This document shows positions 24,146 to 36,734 of a DNA stretch of 64,000 nt, in pieces. The notes beneath the pieces were generated by a model, which saw only the letters and a program-made list of their open reading frames with translations, ran no database searches and was not told the DNA's origin. Numbering within the stretch: the stretch's first letter is position 1; every line of letters begins with the position of its first letter. Source of the DNA: Rutidosis leptorrhynchoides (lineage: Eukaryota > Streptophyta > Magnoliopsida > Asterales > Asteraceae); NCBI RefSeq assembly GCF_046630445.1, contig NC_092340.1:18082001-18146000 (forward strand). Direction: 5' to 3'. Position numbers and translations under genes: made by a program.

Positions 24146-27100
24146 TATATATAGTTATATATATATATATATTTGTATATATATATATGTATATATTTTA
24201 CGAAATGATTAAATATAATATTAACCTAGATGAGTAATGAGAAGTTGATTTATAGAAGCAAATGACCAAAACACTCAAATGATTAAGATACATCTTTAAT
24301 GATATAGTTTACTAAAAATCTAAATTTATATTTTGACAAGGGTACGAGTCACTAAACGTAAAAGGCTAGTTTTCTCAGCGTATGAAACGTCGTTCGAAAA
24401 ATCGAAAGCGGGACATGAGTCGAGTGACAACGTCCATGTCATTAGAACAAAAATTACACTTTTACCGTGCTCGTAAATATAATATATTATATAGATTAAT
24501 TACATAGATTAAATAATAATTTATATAAAATAATAATTAACAAAGTGCCGGCAGAGAAATTTGAGCGATTGTGAGCTGTTTTTTGGTACCATGCACTTGC
24601 ATGGTTTTATCACACAAACCCCATGCACTTGCATGGGGGGGTTAGGTGGGGAAAACATGCATAAAGGCTCGAATGATTTCATTCCTGATTTATTTATTTT
24701 TTTCATTTCATTCGATCTATCTATATGTATATTTATAATAATAATATTATTATTATTAATATTAAGATTATTAATATTAATCTTATTATTATTATTAGTA
24801 GTATTATTAGGAGCGATATTATTAGTATTATACATAAAATACTACGGCGAGGTTCTTCTCGCGCGTTTTCAAAACAAATTTTATGAGGGGGATTGATGTG
24901 CGAAAAGTGGTATATGAATTGTTGTATGGAAAATACCGGTTTTAAAGATTACACACACTAACGGGCAGTGTACCCGATCGTGTAGTAGTATAGATAATGG
25001 TAAAATCCGTGTATCGTTCCAAGGACAGTTGTATGTGCAAATTAAGATTGTATAAACTAAATTGTGATTAAGCTAAAATAAATGAAATCAAACAAGTACA
25101 AGATATTGGGTTGCCCTTTAACGATAGGCAAATCAATAAAGGAATAAGTTTAAAGACAATATTTTTGGTATTTTAGGTTTATGAAGATGAAAGATAGTTT
25201 TTATATCAAATTAAACAAATATGCTCGTCTAGACTTTTTACCCTCGATTGTTGATTGTTGTTTTAGGATTAAGACCGGATTGATTGACTATGCACGAGAA
25301 CTAATTAATCGGTTTACCAAGAGTAGTCTTGCGCAAACACTCAAACGGGATTACACGACGCAAGTGATGTTCTTGTCATCTAAGACCTCCTATTTGTAAT
25401 CAATTAATTCAACTAGTCTAAAGACTTGAATGATGATCATGCCAATGATGTGTTGATCATGATCCACTCCTATGTCAACTAACGGTTTAGCTTAGTTCAT
25501 TCCCTTGGTCCAGTTAAATGCTCAATTCACCCAACCCAAGTAATCAATTAAGTGTAGTAATAGGATCCCTATAAACGTCACTAGATAAGGCAAATTTCTA
25601 ACACCTATTAGCTATATGGAATTGAGTAGTGAAAATATGTATAACAGATTCTAGGGAATTGATCGTTTACCTAGACAACTACACATATCAAATAAGCTAT
25701 CCGAAAGTATCTACAAGAGTCGTTCTTACATTCCTATATAGATTAATCGTTTGGACGCAACTTACCCCTTTTGGTAAAAGACGGGCAAACACTTGTCACT
25801 AGGTGCAAATCAATATACCAAATCAACAAGAAGGTGTTTCTTAGTTGAACAAGTATACTAACTAATTGAATCGAAAAGATCAAACTTAACAAGAATGGTT
25901 CTTGTATTCAAACATCAAACTATCATACATAAGAACAATCAATCAACCAAAGTAACAATCAACATCTCGGTTATTAATCTAGACAAGCATAAAAAGAACT
26001 AGATAACAATCATATTTAAAGACAATAACAAACTGGAAATAAAGATAGAATTCATTGTGATAACAAGAATCGACCTTTGATATGAATCTTGGATGATGAT
26101 CCTGATGATTCTTGAATCCGGATTGAAATGATGGATTAGGTGATCCTGGATTACTCCAAGGATCACCTTGAATCGTAACCTCTGCCTCTAAAAATGACTG
26201 TGTAATGGTGTCTGAAGAATGAAGCTGGAAAGGGGCTTAAAAAGGAAGAATATAGCTGGAAAAGCCAGCGTGCGCGGCGCGCACAAAAGTAGGTGCGCGG
26301 GGCACACTAGCCACCTACCACCTTTTACTTTACAGCTCGATTACATGTCTCAGATCTACTTTATAGACGAAAAAGGGGATCGTGCGCGGAGGATGTGCGC
26401 GGTGCGCACTGTAGCGCGCGGAGTGCACACTTTAATTTTGCGCGGTGCACATTTATGTTTTGTTTAAGCAACTTTCTGATCAAAATTGGTCGTGCGCGGA
26501 GTGCACACCCAGGGTGCACGTTTTTGTTTCTTCGTTTCTTGTTCTGGTTTTGATCTTTGAGTTGTTTCATTCATTATCTTCAACATTTCTTCAAGTATAC
26601 AATGATACTATGCTTAATTACAATACAATGAAATATACAAGGAAATAATACAAATAAAAATGTAAAACAATGAAAATGACTTGATATTGCGACTAATGAT
26701 ATGTCTATTTTGAGCAATATCAGGGATAGAGCTAAGGAAATTATGGGTTACAGCTATGGAGGTTATGGGTATGGTTCATGGTATGCTCGTGAGGTCAATC
26801 TAGTATTTATCGCCTCCGTTGCGTCTACTTACCTTTCCTGCAATATTGAATCTCAATATTGATAGGTAAGAACTCATAATTTAACTTTTATATATTATTA
26901 GTGTATCCCTGACTAGTGCTCAAGTATATAGGATTATGCATGCTTGTACCTTTGTTATTGTCGTTAGATAGGTTATGTTGAATCCTGAATTAGTTACATA
27001 TGTTATTGATATAAGGTATATGATATGCATGTCATTGAAAAGCTGTCGAAAAATTAATAATTTTTCATTTAGAAATCGTATGTTTTCGAGAAACGGATTA

Positions 27101-28560
27101 AAAGTTATGGTCAACTGAATTATGATTAATATTAATTGAAATTGTGTTTGAAATTGTAAATCGATATTTAAACAACTTGTTTATGAGATTGATAAATTGA
27201 ATTTTCAAATACTATTAGTCGAGTAAATGAATTCTTATAAAAGACACGTTCCGTTTTGTTGAACAATTGTCAAAGTTGAATGTCTTATCATGTTTTAAAG
27301 CTTTATAAACACTATAATCTGATTTTACAAGTATTGGAAAACTATGTGAAATAATAAATTCTCGATTGCCATGATAATTCAAATATAATATAGCTCATGA
27401 AATAAATAATATTTTGAGTTTGATGAACTATAAATTCGTTCAATTATCAAGATTTATACTATGTTAATGTAATAAACATGTATAGATTTAAAGATCATAT
27501 TGGGTCAGGTTGACTTTTGAAATGACTTTTGTTAACTTTCACATGTCGGTCTCGAGCATTAGGATTGTGATACACTATGACCCGACCTAACTTGTTAGAC
27601 ATGTATTGACCAACATATGTTCTCTAGGTTGAGATATACGGTTACTTTGCATTCCGAGTTTCAGTCACATTTCGGTGAATGAATTTATGTGCTGCTAAAG
27701 TGAGTTTCATTTGCTCCCTTTTTAATTGCTTTTGCAATCTATATTTTGGGCTGAGAATACATGCACTTTATTTTAAACACAAAGGATACAAGTACATACT
27801 AAATTCTACACCGAGTTTGAACCGAAAATCCCTTAGCTTTGGTAACTAGTAACTGCCGGTTATAAGAACTGGTGGGCGCGAGTAGTTATATATGGATCCA
27901 TAGGGCTTGACATCCCCGTCTGTTCCAGGTATAGAAATCCTAGCCTGAACTATAAAACAGACGTATGCTATTTGAGTTTGGTACACGTTAGTTTGCGTGT
28001 ATTGTACATGTTGGTTGCATGTATGTTAAAACAGGGGTACTTATTATAACGTTAAAGTTTAGTTACCAGGGTGCTCAATTTCGTAGAATATTTTGATAAA
28101 CGTTTTGGATGAAACAACTGAAATCTTGTGATCCACCTTTATATACAGATTATGCGCAACATTAAAACTATGAACTCACCAACCTTTGTGTTGACACTTT
28201 TAAGCATGTTTATTCTCAGGTTTCTAGAAGTCTTCCGCTGTTTGCTTATACGTTATACAAGCTATGTGCATGGAGTCATACATACTTTATTCGAGAAAAC
28301 TTTGCATTCACAAAATCATCACCGTGTATCTTATTTTGACTGCATTGTCAACGGATGTATTATGGTAAACTATTATTTATGGTGATTGTCTATATGTAGA
28401 AATCATTAGATGTCGAAAACCTTGGAAATTGATATTCATTTATTGTGTGCTTTTTCAAAAGAATGCAATGTTTACAAAACGTATCATGTAGAGGTCAGTA
28501 CCTCACTATGAAATCGATAAATGATGTATTCGTCCAAAGGGGTTTGGAGGGATCGTCACA
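23264..28560 (+). repeat. 3' LTR of the LARD-like element, containing a nested element
   Basis: Starts TGTGACGACC after AACGGGTAGGTAC and ends GATCGTCACA. About 3.46 kb of it matches the 5' LTR in order; the remainder is the nested element at 24894-26722 with its target duplication. The simple repeats are shorter or differently composed than in the 5' LTR, for example a 7-base G run at 24635-24641. Confidence 0.92.
24894..26722 (+). mobile_element. Nested solo-LTR-like insertion in the 3' LTR
   Basis: Comparing the two LTRs of the host element shows an extra block here, from TGATGTGCGAAAAGTGG to GAGCAATATCA, flanked by the 5-bp duplication GGGAT (24889-24893 and 26723-26727). TG...CA ends, a 5-bp duplication and no coding region fit a solo LTR of about 1.83 kb. 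The phrase GGGCAGTGTACCCGATCG near its start is of a kind I associate with plant Ty3/gypsy LTRs. A GC-rich cluster of GTGCGCGG-like motifs lies at about 26265-26520. It is younger than the element it sits in. Confidence 0.8.
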
Positions 28561-28689
28561 AAAAATTTTTGCCTTACTGTTGTCAATATTATTAGTTAAA
28601 GTTATAGTCATAGTTATGTTTGCAAGTGCAAGTATAATTACATTACGGAGTATTTATTAAACTTTTCAATGTAAATAACGTTTTTCGCG

Positions 28690-29215
28690 AGTATATCAAG
28701 TTACATGTAGGGTGTTAATATCTCTACTTATAATTTTGATAAATTCACTTTTATCATGTTAGACTGGTTTGTACAGTACAACTAATTAATACATGAGAGT
28801 AAGTGGATTTATCAAATTTAAGTGTCACTGTCCATAAAATAAAAGTACATATAGTAATTTTATTATTATTTTACAATTATTATTTTAGGTAAAGATGTTT
28901 ATATTTTCACTTCTAATTTTGATAAGTCCAATTTTATCATGCTTTAATGGTTTTCATAGTACAAGTGATTAATGAATGAGAGTATGTGTATTTATCAAAT
29001 TTAAAAGTGGATATATCAATATCCTTTTATATTTATATTTATATTTATATTTATATTTATATTTATATACTGTATAAAATAAGGTGATATATTTACTTTC
29101 AAATTTAATAAATTTACGCACTCTCATGCATTAATCAATTATACTTTGCAAACCAATAAAACTTGATAAAAATTGATTTATCAAAATTATAAGGGAAAAT
29201 ACAACACCCAATATA
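28690..29215. repeat. Three copies of a ~90-bp repeat, MITE-like
   Basis: A unit containing AATTTTGATAAATTCACTTTTATCATG, then a TACAGTACAACTAATTAAT-like core, then GAGAGTAAGTGGATTTATC occurs near 28728-28822 and again near 28915-29005 in the same direction, and near 29098-29195 inverted. The inverted outer copies could fold back. A (TTTATA)n tract lies at about 29028-29069 between them. Confidence 0.6.
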
Positions 29216-29595
29216 AATTCTCATTTAAAGATCCGTACAATTTAATTTAAAATTATTATTTATATTAAAATTTTATCTTAACCTCAAAATGGCGAGTTAT
29301 AGTAAGAGCATGGGGAGTGGCAGTCCGTCGCCACCCTATCGCCCATCCCCCGACGCCGTCCCCCACTCCAGGATCCCGTCGCCTACACCCGTTTCTGTTC
29401 GATTAGTCGCCTATGGGACGGAAATGCAACGGTATCAAAAAATATTGAAAAGAAAAAAAAATAAACAACGGCTCTATGACCGTTTTTTTTTTTTTAACTT
29501 TAAAATCCATATATAACTCATTCACATTTTATTCACCACAAACAATTTACATTCAACCGCAAACAAAAACTTGAATCATACTTTCGGATTTCACG

Positions 29596-30654
29596 ATGTC
29601 GAACAAACCGTATTATCTCAATTCACAATGGAGTCTACTCTCACCATACTCACCCGGATCGACTCTAGGTTCGGCTAGTGGTGAAGCGAATCTCGAGTTT
29701 ACTCAATTTGCGCATCAATCACAATCATTTCCACAAATGACTCCCGAGCAAGTTCAAAGCTTTTCGATGTGTCAACAAGCACAACAAACACAAGTTCCGC
29801 AAACACAACAAACACAAGTTCCACCTAAACGTAAGTCGAGAGCAAAGGCTAAAGGAAAAGATGTGGTTACCGAGTAGTCTCAACCGAGAAGACGGTCTGA
29901 ATACCTTTGGCTACCCGAAGATGAGCTACGTTTAGCTCGATCGTGGATCGCGGCTTCGGAAGATCCAAACCAAGGCAGTGATCAAACCGCATTTTTGTTT
30001 TGGCACTTGGTTATGAAGTAGTACAATTCGAGGGGTCTACATTACAAACGAACTTAGGACATGTTGTCCTCTCAATGGACAAAAATGAATGAAGCTTGTA
30101 GAAAGTATGGTGGAATCGTGAGTCACTTAAAACGAGTTCAACGTAGTGGGGAGAATGATGTCGATTTCAAGGAACGTTGTAATGCACAATACAAGCAGGA
30201 GACGTTTAAAAGGTTCAACAGTTACGTTGCTTGGAATTTCCTAAAACACAAGCAAAAGTGGAACAATCCGAGTCCTTTTAAAACAAACAAACGTCGAGAT
30301 TATGTTCGTTTGGATGACTTGGATCTTAACGAGGAACTGGAGGCGCAAAAGCCACAATAGAACCCAAATGCGAATATATTTGGGGATGATGCATGCCCAC
30401 GACCTCCCGGAAAATCAAGAAAAGCAAAATAACAAAAGACGTCTTCAAGTTCCGCCGCTTCCGCAAAATCCTCATTTGATGAAAGTGCAAGCAATCCATT
30501 TGATTCAATGACTAGTTACTTTTATTTGAAAATGCTACAAATGTCTACCGAGGGAATGGATGAAGAAGATGCAGTGGTTCTTCAAGCGAAGAAAGTGGCT
30601 ATTCGGGCCAAGTTTCAAAGTGAAAATCGAATCGTATTTATTTTTCATTTTTAG
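29596..30654 (+). pseudogene. Broken Myb/SANT-like protein of PIF/Harbinger type
   Basis: One frame can be followed from the ATG at 29596 to TAG at 30652, but it is cut by in-frame stops at 29875, 30019, 30055, 30358 and 30430. The readable parts give a Gln-rich N-terminus, a trihelix/Myb-like domain (YLWLPEDELRLARSWIAASE, then SSQWTKMNEACRKYGGIVSH, then KRFNSYVAWNFLKHKQKWN), and a Ser-rich tail resembling the 'NAM-associated C-terminal' domain (NPFDSMTSYFYLKML). Proteins like this accompany PIF/Harbinger transposases and are often mislabelled as glutathione S-transferase T3-like. All five extra stops are consistent with single base changes in old, methylated DNA. No transposase partner was found in the window. 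Confidence 0.78.
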
Positions 30655-31656
30655 GAATTGTAATGTGTGATTTTATTGTTTAATGAAGTTATTTCTATTT
30701 ATGTTAATTTTATAATTATATTAATTTATGTTAATTTTTAAAATCATTAAAAAATGATAAATATAAAAGCTTAAATACCCAAAGTGATATATGTCACTAC
30801 TTTTCACTTTTTTTAACTCATCAAATCACCAATGACCACCACTCTCCCCGTCTCTAATAACAACATAACAATATTTCGTAGTAACATAACAAACATAACA
30901 ATACTTGGTAGTAAGTAGTAACATAACACTACTTATTATTCCCTCCCATTTAAAAACGCACCTCATTTTACTCCAATCTCATTTTTCACCGAATCACACC
31001 CAACCCTAAAAAACTTTCACTTCTTTCTCGTCCACCTCAGTCCAAAGCTGTTGTTCAACATTTGGCTCTCCTCTCTTTTTAACGCTAGTAACCACCATCT
31101 TCCTACTCCTTTCCTTACCCCACCGTTCACCACCGCCAATAACCCACCACAAAACAACAAACCACCAAATTCAAACAACAGATCTGATTTCTTATGCTGT
31201 TCGATATATATTTTTCTGTATTTTCTTTTTCTTTTTGGGGTTGATGTAGGTATCGGACGGCGGTGGTCGTCTGTTGCCGTCGGTAATCTGTTTTATGGCA
31301 AACTTAAACCGTCAACAAAACACTAAGACATCAGGTCTGTGGTTTTCTACATTTGTAACGTTTTATTTTCTCCAATCATTCAAAATCTATGTAAGTACAA
31401 TAAAAATAAAATTGATTAATTGTTTCTCTATTAAAAATGAGAAGCTTATATAAATATAAATTGTGTTATAAATTACAAATATTCTGTTAAAATTTTCGCA
31501 TAATAACTGGAAATTAAAAATAATAAAAGTTGTGTCATATCTTTGTCTTAAAACTAAAAGTTGGTTTTTGCAGATCGGGTTGATTGAGTTTGGTTTTTGA
31601 AGATTGTGTAAATGAAAGGTTTATATAAGAGTATTATTCCGTATAATTATAGTATA
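30655..31656. other. Spacer with promoter-like pyrimidine-rich stretch
   Basis: AT-rich sequence followed by a C/T-rich stretch (about 30940-31050) of the kind found in plant 5' leaders. An ORF at 31051-31326 has no recognisable domain. I see no firm gene. Confidence 0.4.
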
Positions 31657-31700
31657 CTAGTTAACACCCGTTTTGCGGGATTTTTGAAGGGTCTTATCAT
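31657..31700 (-). other. Helitron 3' terminus
   Basis: On the minus strand the sequence reads CCCGCAAAACGGGTGTTAACTAG followed by T: a perfect short hairpin, six spacer bases and CTAG, which is the canonical Helitron 3' end. The element would extend to the right; its 5' end is not certain but may lie just before 34512. Confidence 0.6.
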
Positions 31701-31927
31701 TTAAGCTATAAAATTAAAAAAACTATTATTAAATCTAGATGAACATTAAACCAAATGTTTTTTAGGGCCTTGAAATTTTTAAAGCTTCAAAATGTACTAA
31801 CGAACTATTATTAAGTCTATGATGAACATTAAACCAAATGTTTTATAGGGAATTTAAATTTTTAAAGTTTCAAAATGTACTAACGAATAAATAAGAAAAC
31901 AAAATTTTGATTCAGATTAAATAAATC

Positions 31928-32259
31928 AAACCCTTACCCTACACACTAAACCCTAAACCCTAAATTTTAAAATCTAAACCCTACCCAAATACCCTAAACC
32001 CTATACACTAAACCATAAATCCTAAATCCTATACATTAAACCCTATATCTATACTCTAAACCATAAAGTTGTAAAAACTAAACCCCAAGCCCTAAACCAT
32101 ATACCCCAAAGCCTAAACCATAAATTTAAAATCTAAACCTTAAAGTCTAAACCATAAATCCTAAACATTAAACCCTAAACCCTATACACTAAACTCTAAA
32201 CCCTATATCTAAACCCTAAATCAACTCTGAACCCTAAACCTTAAACCCTATACACTAAA
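31928..32259. repeat. Degenerate telomere-like repeats, block 1
   Basis: Many variants of the plant telomere unit CCCTAAA (for example CCCTAAACCCTAAA, CCCTATACACTAAA, CCATAAATCCTAAA) repeated for about 330 bp. The variation and internal position rule out a chromosome end. It continues as block 2 at 33653 beyond the inserted MULE. Confidence 0.85.
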
Positions 32260-33652
32260 GAGAAAATTGGATAAATGGTCCCTGTAGTTTACATGAAATG
32301 GGGTAAATGGTCCCTGATGTTCATTTTCGGGGTTCGTGGTCCTTGTGGTTTACATGGTCGGGGTGAATGGTCCCAAATTCTGACGGCCGTTTATTTCTTC
32401 CGTCAAGTGGAAACACGTGACAAACATGTGATGGGTAAAATCATCATTTTTCATTCTTCTTTTAAGAGAAAATTGGACCATTGGTCCCTGTGGTTTACAT
32501 GAAATGGGGTATTTGGTCCTGAACTTCATTTTCAACATCATCTTCAATTTCTAACATCGTCATTTTCAACCTATAAATTCATTTAGGCTATCATCATTTA
32601 GATGCTATAAATTCCAACGGAGCTTGTATTCATGATCAGTAACGAAAATCGAACACTTGACGATCTTCAGTTACTATTAACAGTTTCGATTTCATCAATT
32701 TCCAGATCGTGTTCATTGTTAACCGAAAAGTTGAACTACGTTAGTGCACGAAACGATTCAGAAACATATAGCAAAGAGTAATAATGCATATTTGTTCGTT
32801 ATGTATTCGTACCACTTTCTGCAAAATATGAAGATCTAATTCGTAGTCTCGAACTCTAATTTTCGAGTCAAACTTCGCTTCAAAAAGTCAACATTGAGTT
32901 TGGATCAAATTCGAAATGTAGTTGTTGTTTTTGGCCATGAGCATGATAGACGAAGATCTGGAATGTGGTTTAAAACGGTTTTCATGAAGAAAACTATACC
33001 TAAAACATGCTAAATTGAAAAATCCATCTACAACTTGAAGTTCATGAAGACGACACTGTTCATCGACGTATCTATTAATTTGAAGGTGTTTTGGCAAATG
33101 ATTATTCATAAGAGATGTTTGTCACTGGTTATGGAGTCTATTTCAATAGATTAAAAGCTCCAATTCACATGAATATAATTTTTAGCGAAAATTCACGATG
33201 AACAGATCCAAAAATTTCAAGTCATAATACTCGTGCACTTGATGAATTGATAAAAGATGATGAATTTGTTGATGATTGAAGTTGTAATTAAAATCTTGTG
33301 CTGATAAACTTGTTTATTGTCGAAGATGAACAGAACGATGATATGGATTTAATAAGTGGGTTTTAAAAGAGAAAAGAAAATAAAAAGGAAAAAGAAAAGA
33401 GAAAATTGGATAAATGGTCCCTGTGGTTTACGTGAAATGGGGTAAATGGTCCATGATGTTTAGACGGACGATTTTACCTATCACGTGTTTGGCATGTGAT
33501 TACACTTGACGGATGAAATAAACGTCCGTTAGAAATTGGGACCATTTACACCGGCTATGTAAACCACAAGGACCACGAACCTCGAAAATGAACATCAGGG
33601 ACCATTTACCCCATTTCATGTAAATCACAGGGACCATTTATCCAATTTTCTC
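32260..33652. mobile_element. Mutator-like (MULE) non-autonomous element, 9-bp TSD
   Basis: Terminal inverted repeats of roughly 190 bp begin GAGAAAATTGGATAAATGG and end with the complement, CCATTTATCCAATTTTCTC. The flanks carry TACACTAAA on both sides (32251-32259 and 33653-33661), a 9-bp duplication typical of Mutator-like elements. Further copies of the end motif lie inside, at about 32464 and 33400. The interior shows no transposase. The target lies in repetitive TACACTAAA sequence, so the duplication could partly be chance. Confidence 0.78.
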
Positions 33653-34500
33653 TACACTAAACTCTAAACCTTAAACCCTAAACCCTAAATCAACCATAAA
33701 CCATACACACTAAACTCTAAACCCTATACCCTAAATTCTTAAACTCTAAACCCTAAACTCTAAATCAACCCTATACCCTATACCCTATACCCTAAATCCT
33801 AAACCATAAATTCTAAAATCTAAAATAAAAACACTAAAAACTAAACCCTGAACCCAATATCTAAACCCTAAAACCCCAAACCTTAAATTCTAAAATCTAT
33901 AATCTAAACCCTAAACCTTATACACTAAACCATAAACCCTAGATGCTATACACTAAACCCTATATCTATACTCTAAACCATAAAATGTAAAAACTAAATC
34001 CTAAGCCCTAAACCATATACCCCAAACCCTAAACCATAAATTCTAAAATCTAAACCTTAAAGTTTAAACCATAAACACTAAACCCTATACACTAAACCCT
34101 AAATCCCAATTCAATCCTAAACCCAAAACCACCAACCCTTAATCCTACACAGTAAACCTTAAACCCTATACCCTAAACCATTTCTAAAATCTAAACCCTA
34201 AACTATAAAACCTAAACCCTATACACTAAACCCTAAACCATATATCTAAACCCTAAACACTAAACCCCAAACCCTAAACCATAAAACCCTAAACTCTATA
34301 CCATAAATTCTAAAAACTAAACCATAAACTCTAAATCCTAAACCCTTAACCCTAACCCTAAACACTAAACCGTAAACCCTATACACTAAACTCTAAACCC
34401 TAAAGCATAAATTCTAAAATCTTAAACCTAAAACCTTAATCTTAAATGTAAACCATAAACTGTAAACCCTAAATAGCAATTCCTAAACCTTAAACCATTA
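33653..34500. repeat. Degenerate telomere-like repeats, block 2
   Basis: Continuation of the CCCTAAA-like array of block 1 for about 850 bp, with CCCTATAC, CCATAAAC and TTCTAAAATC variants. Together the two blocks give about 1.2 kb of telomere-like sequence. Confidence 0.85.
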
Positions 34501-36734
34501 ACTCTTAATAATTAGTTAAAGACCCGCGGTTTTGTGAGTTTTATGAAATGATGATATTTTAAGACAAAATTCAACCTTGATAACACAAATAAACAATATA
34601 ATATTTCAAAATTTCGAATGTTTAAAAAAATTAAAAAATCTTGTTAACAAATATTATAAAACCCTTTTCTAAAGACATAATTAATATTATATTTTACTCG
34701 GAGAAGATAATAATCTAAAACCAACAAAGTTGTATAATAAGCCATTTCTAAATAAATGGGTCAAATTTTCCACCTTTAGATAATTACACAATTAACTGAA
34801 TATATATGTGAAACATATTAAGGGATAGGGGACTTTCATCAAGATGTTGAGTGGAAGATTAAGAGTTGTGAACCTATCTGCAAAGGCTTTAAACAAGTTG
34901 AAAGATGCAAGATCGAAGCACATGCATGCTACAACAAATATATTAAATATATAAACACTTGCTTTCCAGATTACATACAACATAAAAATAGCATAACAGC
35001 AAAAACAAAATTAGAAAAATGCACCTTCGTTATCCACATCCATAGAACCCGAAGAGGATGTTCGCAGTGGTTGCGTGAAGTGACCACTAAATCAGCCTTA
35101 CTACGCTATTACGCTTCTAAATACAACCTATAAAAGAACGTTAGAATACAATAAATAAAGTAACAAAAAAATATGGGAGCCATAAACAAATGTCACATAA
35201 AGCATTATCAAAACAAATGACATTCAATAAATCTGGAAGTATATACCGTCACGGTGTTGTTGAAGAGCAGGTGTGTCACTTACAAAAGAAGTAAAAATTT
35301 AGCATATGAGGCATCGCAAACTGCAACAATAACAAAGCTTAGTATCAGGAAAGTGCAAGTGCCGCTATTAACAAAACTAACTCAACAACTCAAAATGACA
35401 AAAAAAACACACCACAGCTTACTGGCTAGACACCTCAGTCATCTCATAAAAAGGAGTACTTTGAACAACTGGCAACCATCAATCCAACCATAGCGGTCTT
35501 ACCTTCCTGATGAAAAATGTTCATTTATCCAAAATAGTATTGCTAAAAAAGATTAAAATAATCAAAATGGTAAAACATCGCAAGGTCCATGTAGCTATGT
35601 AGACCTTGAGAATTCATCTGTTCCATGTTCAAGCTCATTAAAGATAGGACCTACAATTCCTATATTACGTAACTTGAGGTGGGTGTTGACATTCTTAGAT
35701 AGATATAAACACTTAAAATAACTTAGTAACAAATCAATAAAAAAAAAAAAAACATGTCAAAAAGAAGACATATCTTGACTACAATGTATTTAGGTTCAAA
35801 ATTCATCAAAGGTATTTAAGGACATCATAGTACATCAACTACTTCAAACATCAACTACTACATACGAGCAAATTTTTTCATCGAGCACACCGCAAATATT
35901 AATGATTCTAACAATCAAAGCCGTTAATTATAAGAACAAACTGAAAGTAAACCCTAACCTTTAACCATTATCAATTGCTTCAAACGGGAAAAAATCATAT
36001 AACAACCACACCGCAGGTAGTGGGATTCAAACAATCAAAACGTCAATTGCAATATACAAACGGAAGGTAAACCCAAACCTTACACCATTTTTCAATCGCT
36101 TCAATTGGAAAAAACTTGTTAAACGACGACACTGTAGGCTTAAAAAGTGACTGAAATATCTTTTTAACCCAAAATAGACAACTAAAATTGGATTCTATAA
36201 GTTCCGGTAACACAATTTTCTTTGATAGAGGCTTCTCTGCTGAACCACCTACTTAAAAAGCTAGCGGAAGATGACAATGTTGGAAGCTTCGACGAGCCCA
36301 ACACACCACTATAGAGGATCTTGACTATACTAGACTCACTACACCAACACTTTGACGTTGGTTAGCCTTCCCGGCCTTGATGTTCCATTTTCTCAAGGCT
36401 TCAGCATTTTCTTTCGGTGGAGGCGTTGTGTCACTGCCAGCAACTATTTTCCATAAATCCTGTCCTTGTAGGTAGGATTCTATGCAAGTCCGCCAATAAC
36501 CATAGTTGTGGTTATTGAGACTCTTGATTCCACTGCTCGTACTTGCAAGATCTGCCATCATGACGTCCAACGTCCAATAAGCTTGGTCCCTGACCGATGA
36601 GCTTTCACAGTTCCTAACTGTGCTCCGACAGAATCTTCCTTAGAGCCTTGGTGAAAACAAGCCGATGTAAACGTCCAACGTTTACCGATTTCCTCCACTA
36701 GAAATGGTCCCGAACGACCCGCTCTGATACCAAT

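Larger units (their letters stand above)
16055..28560 (+). mobile_element. LARD-like LTR retrotransposon with ~3.5 kb LTRs
   Basis: Both LTRs begin TGTGACGACC and end GGATCGTCACA, and the element is bordered by an AAAAA duplication (16050-16054 and 28561-28565). After the 5' LTR comes a primer-binding site TGGTATCAGAGC at 19578-19589, complementary to initiator methionine tRNA as is common in plant LTR elements. The internal region (19576-23263) is only ~3.7 kb and shows no protease, RT, RNase H or integrase; one short ORF lies at 19961-20521. Long LTRs with a mostly non-coding interior fit a large retrotransposon derivative (LARD), mobilised by an autonomous relative; Ty3/gypsy is likely from the end sequences and PBS, but unproven. 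By eye the first ~550 bases of the LTRs differ at about a dozen sites, so it is fairly young. Structurally whole apart from a nested element in the 3' LTR. Confidence 0.88.

Noticed and set aside
26219-26570. Overlapping ORFs on both strands in the GC-rich cluster
   Set aside because: They follow base composition of the repeated motif and have no domain.
31928-34500. A chromosome end (true telomere)
   Set aside because: The CCCTAAA repeats are degenerate, internal and flanked by transposon sequence on both sides.
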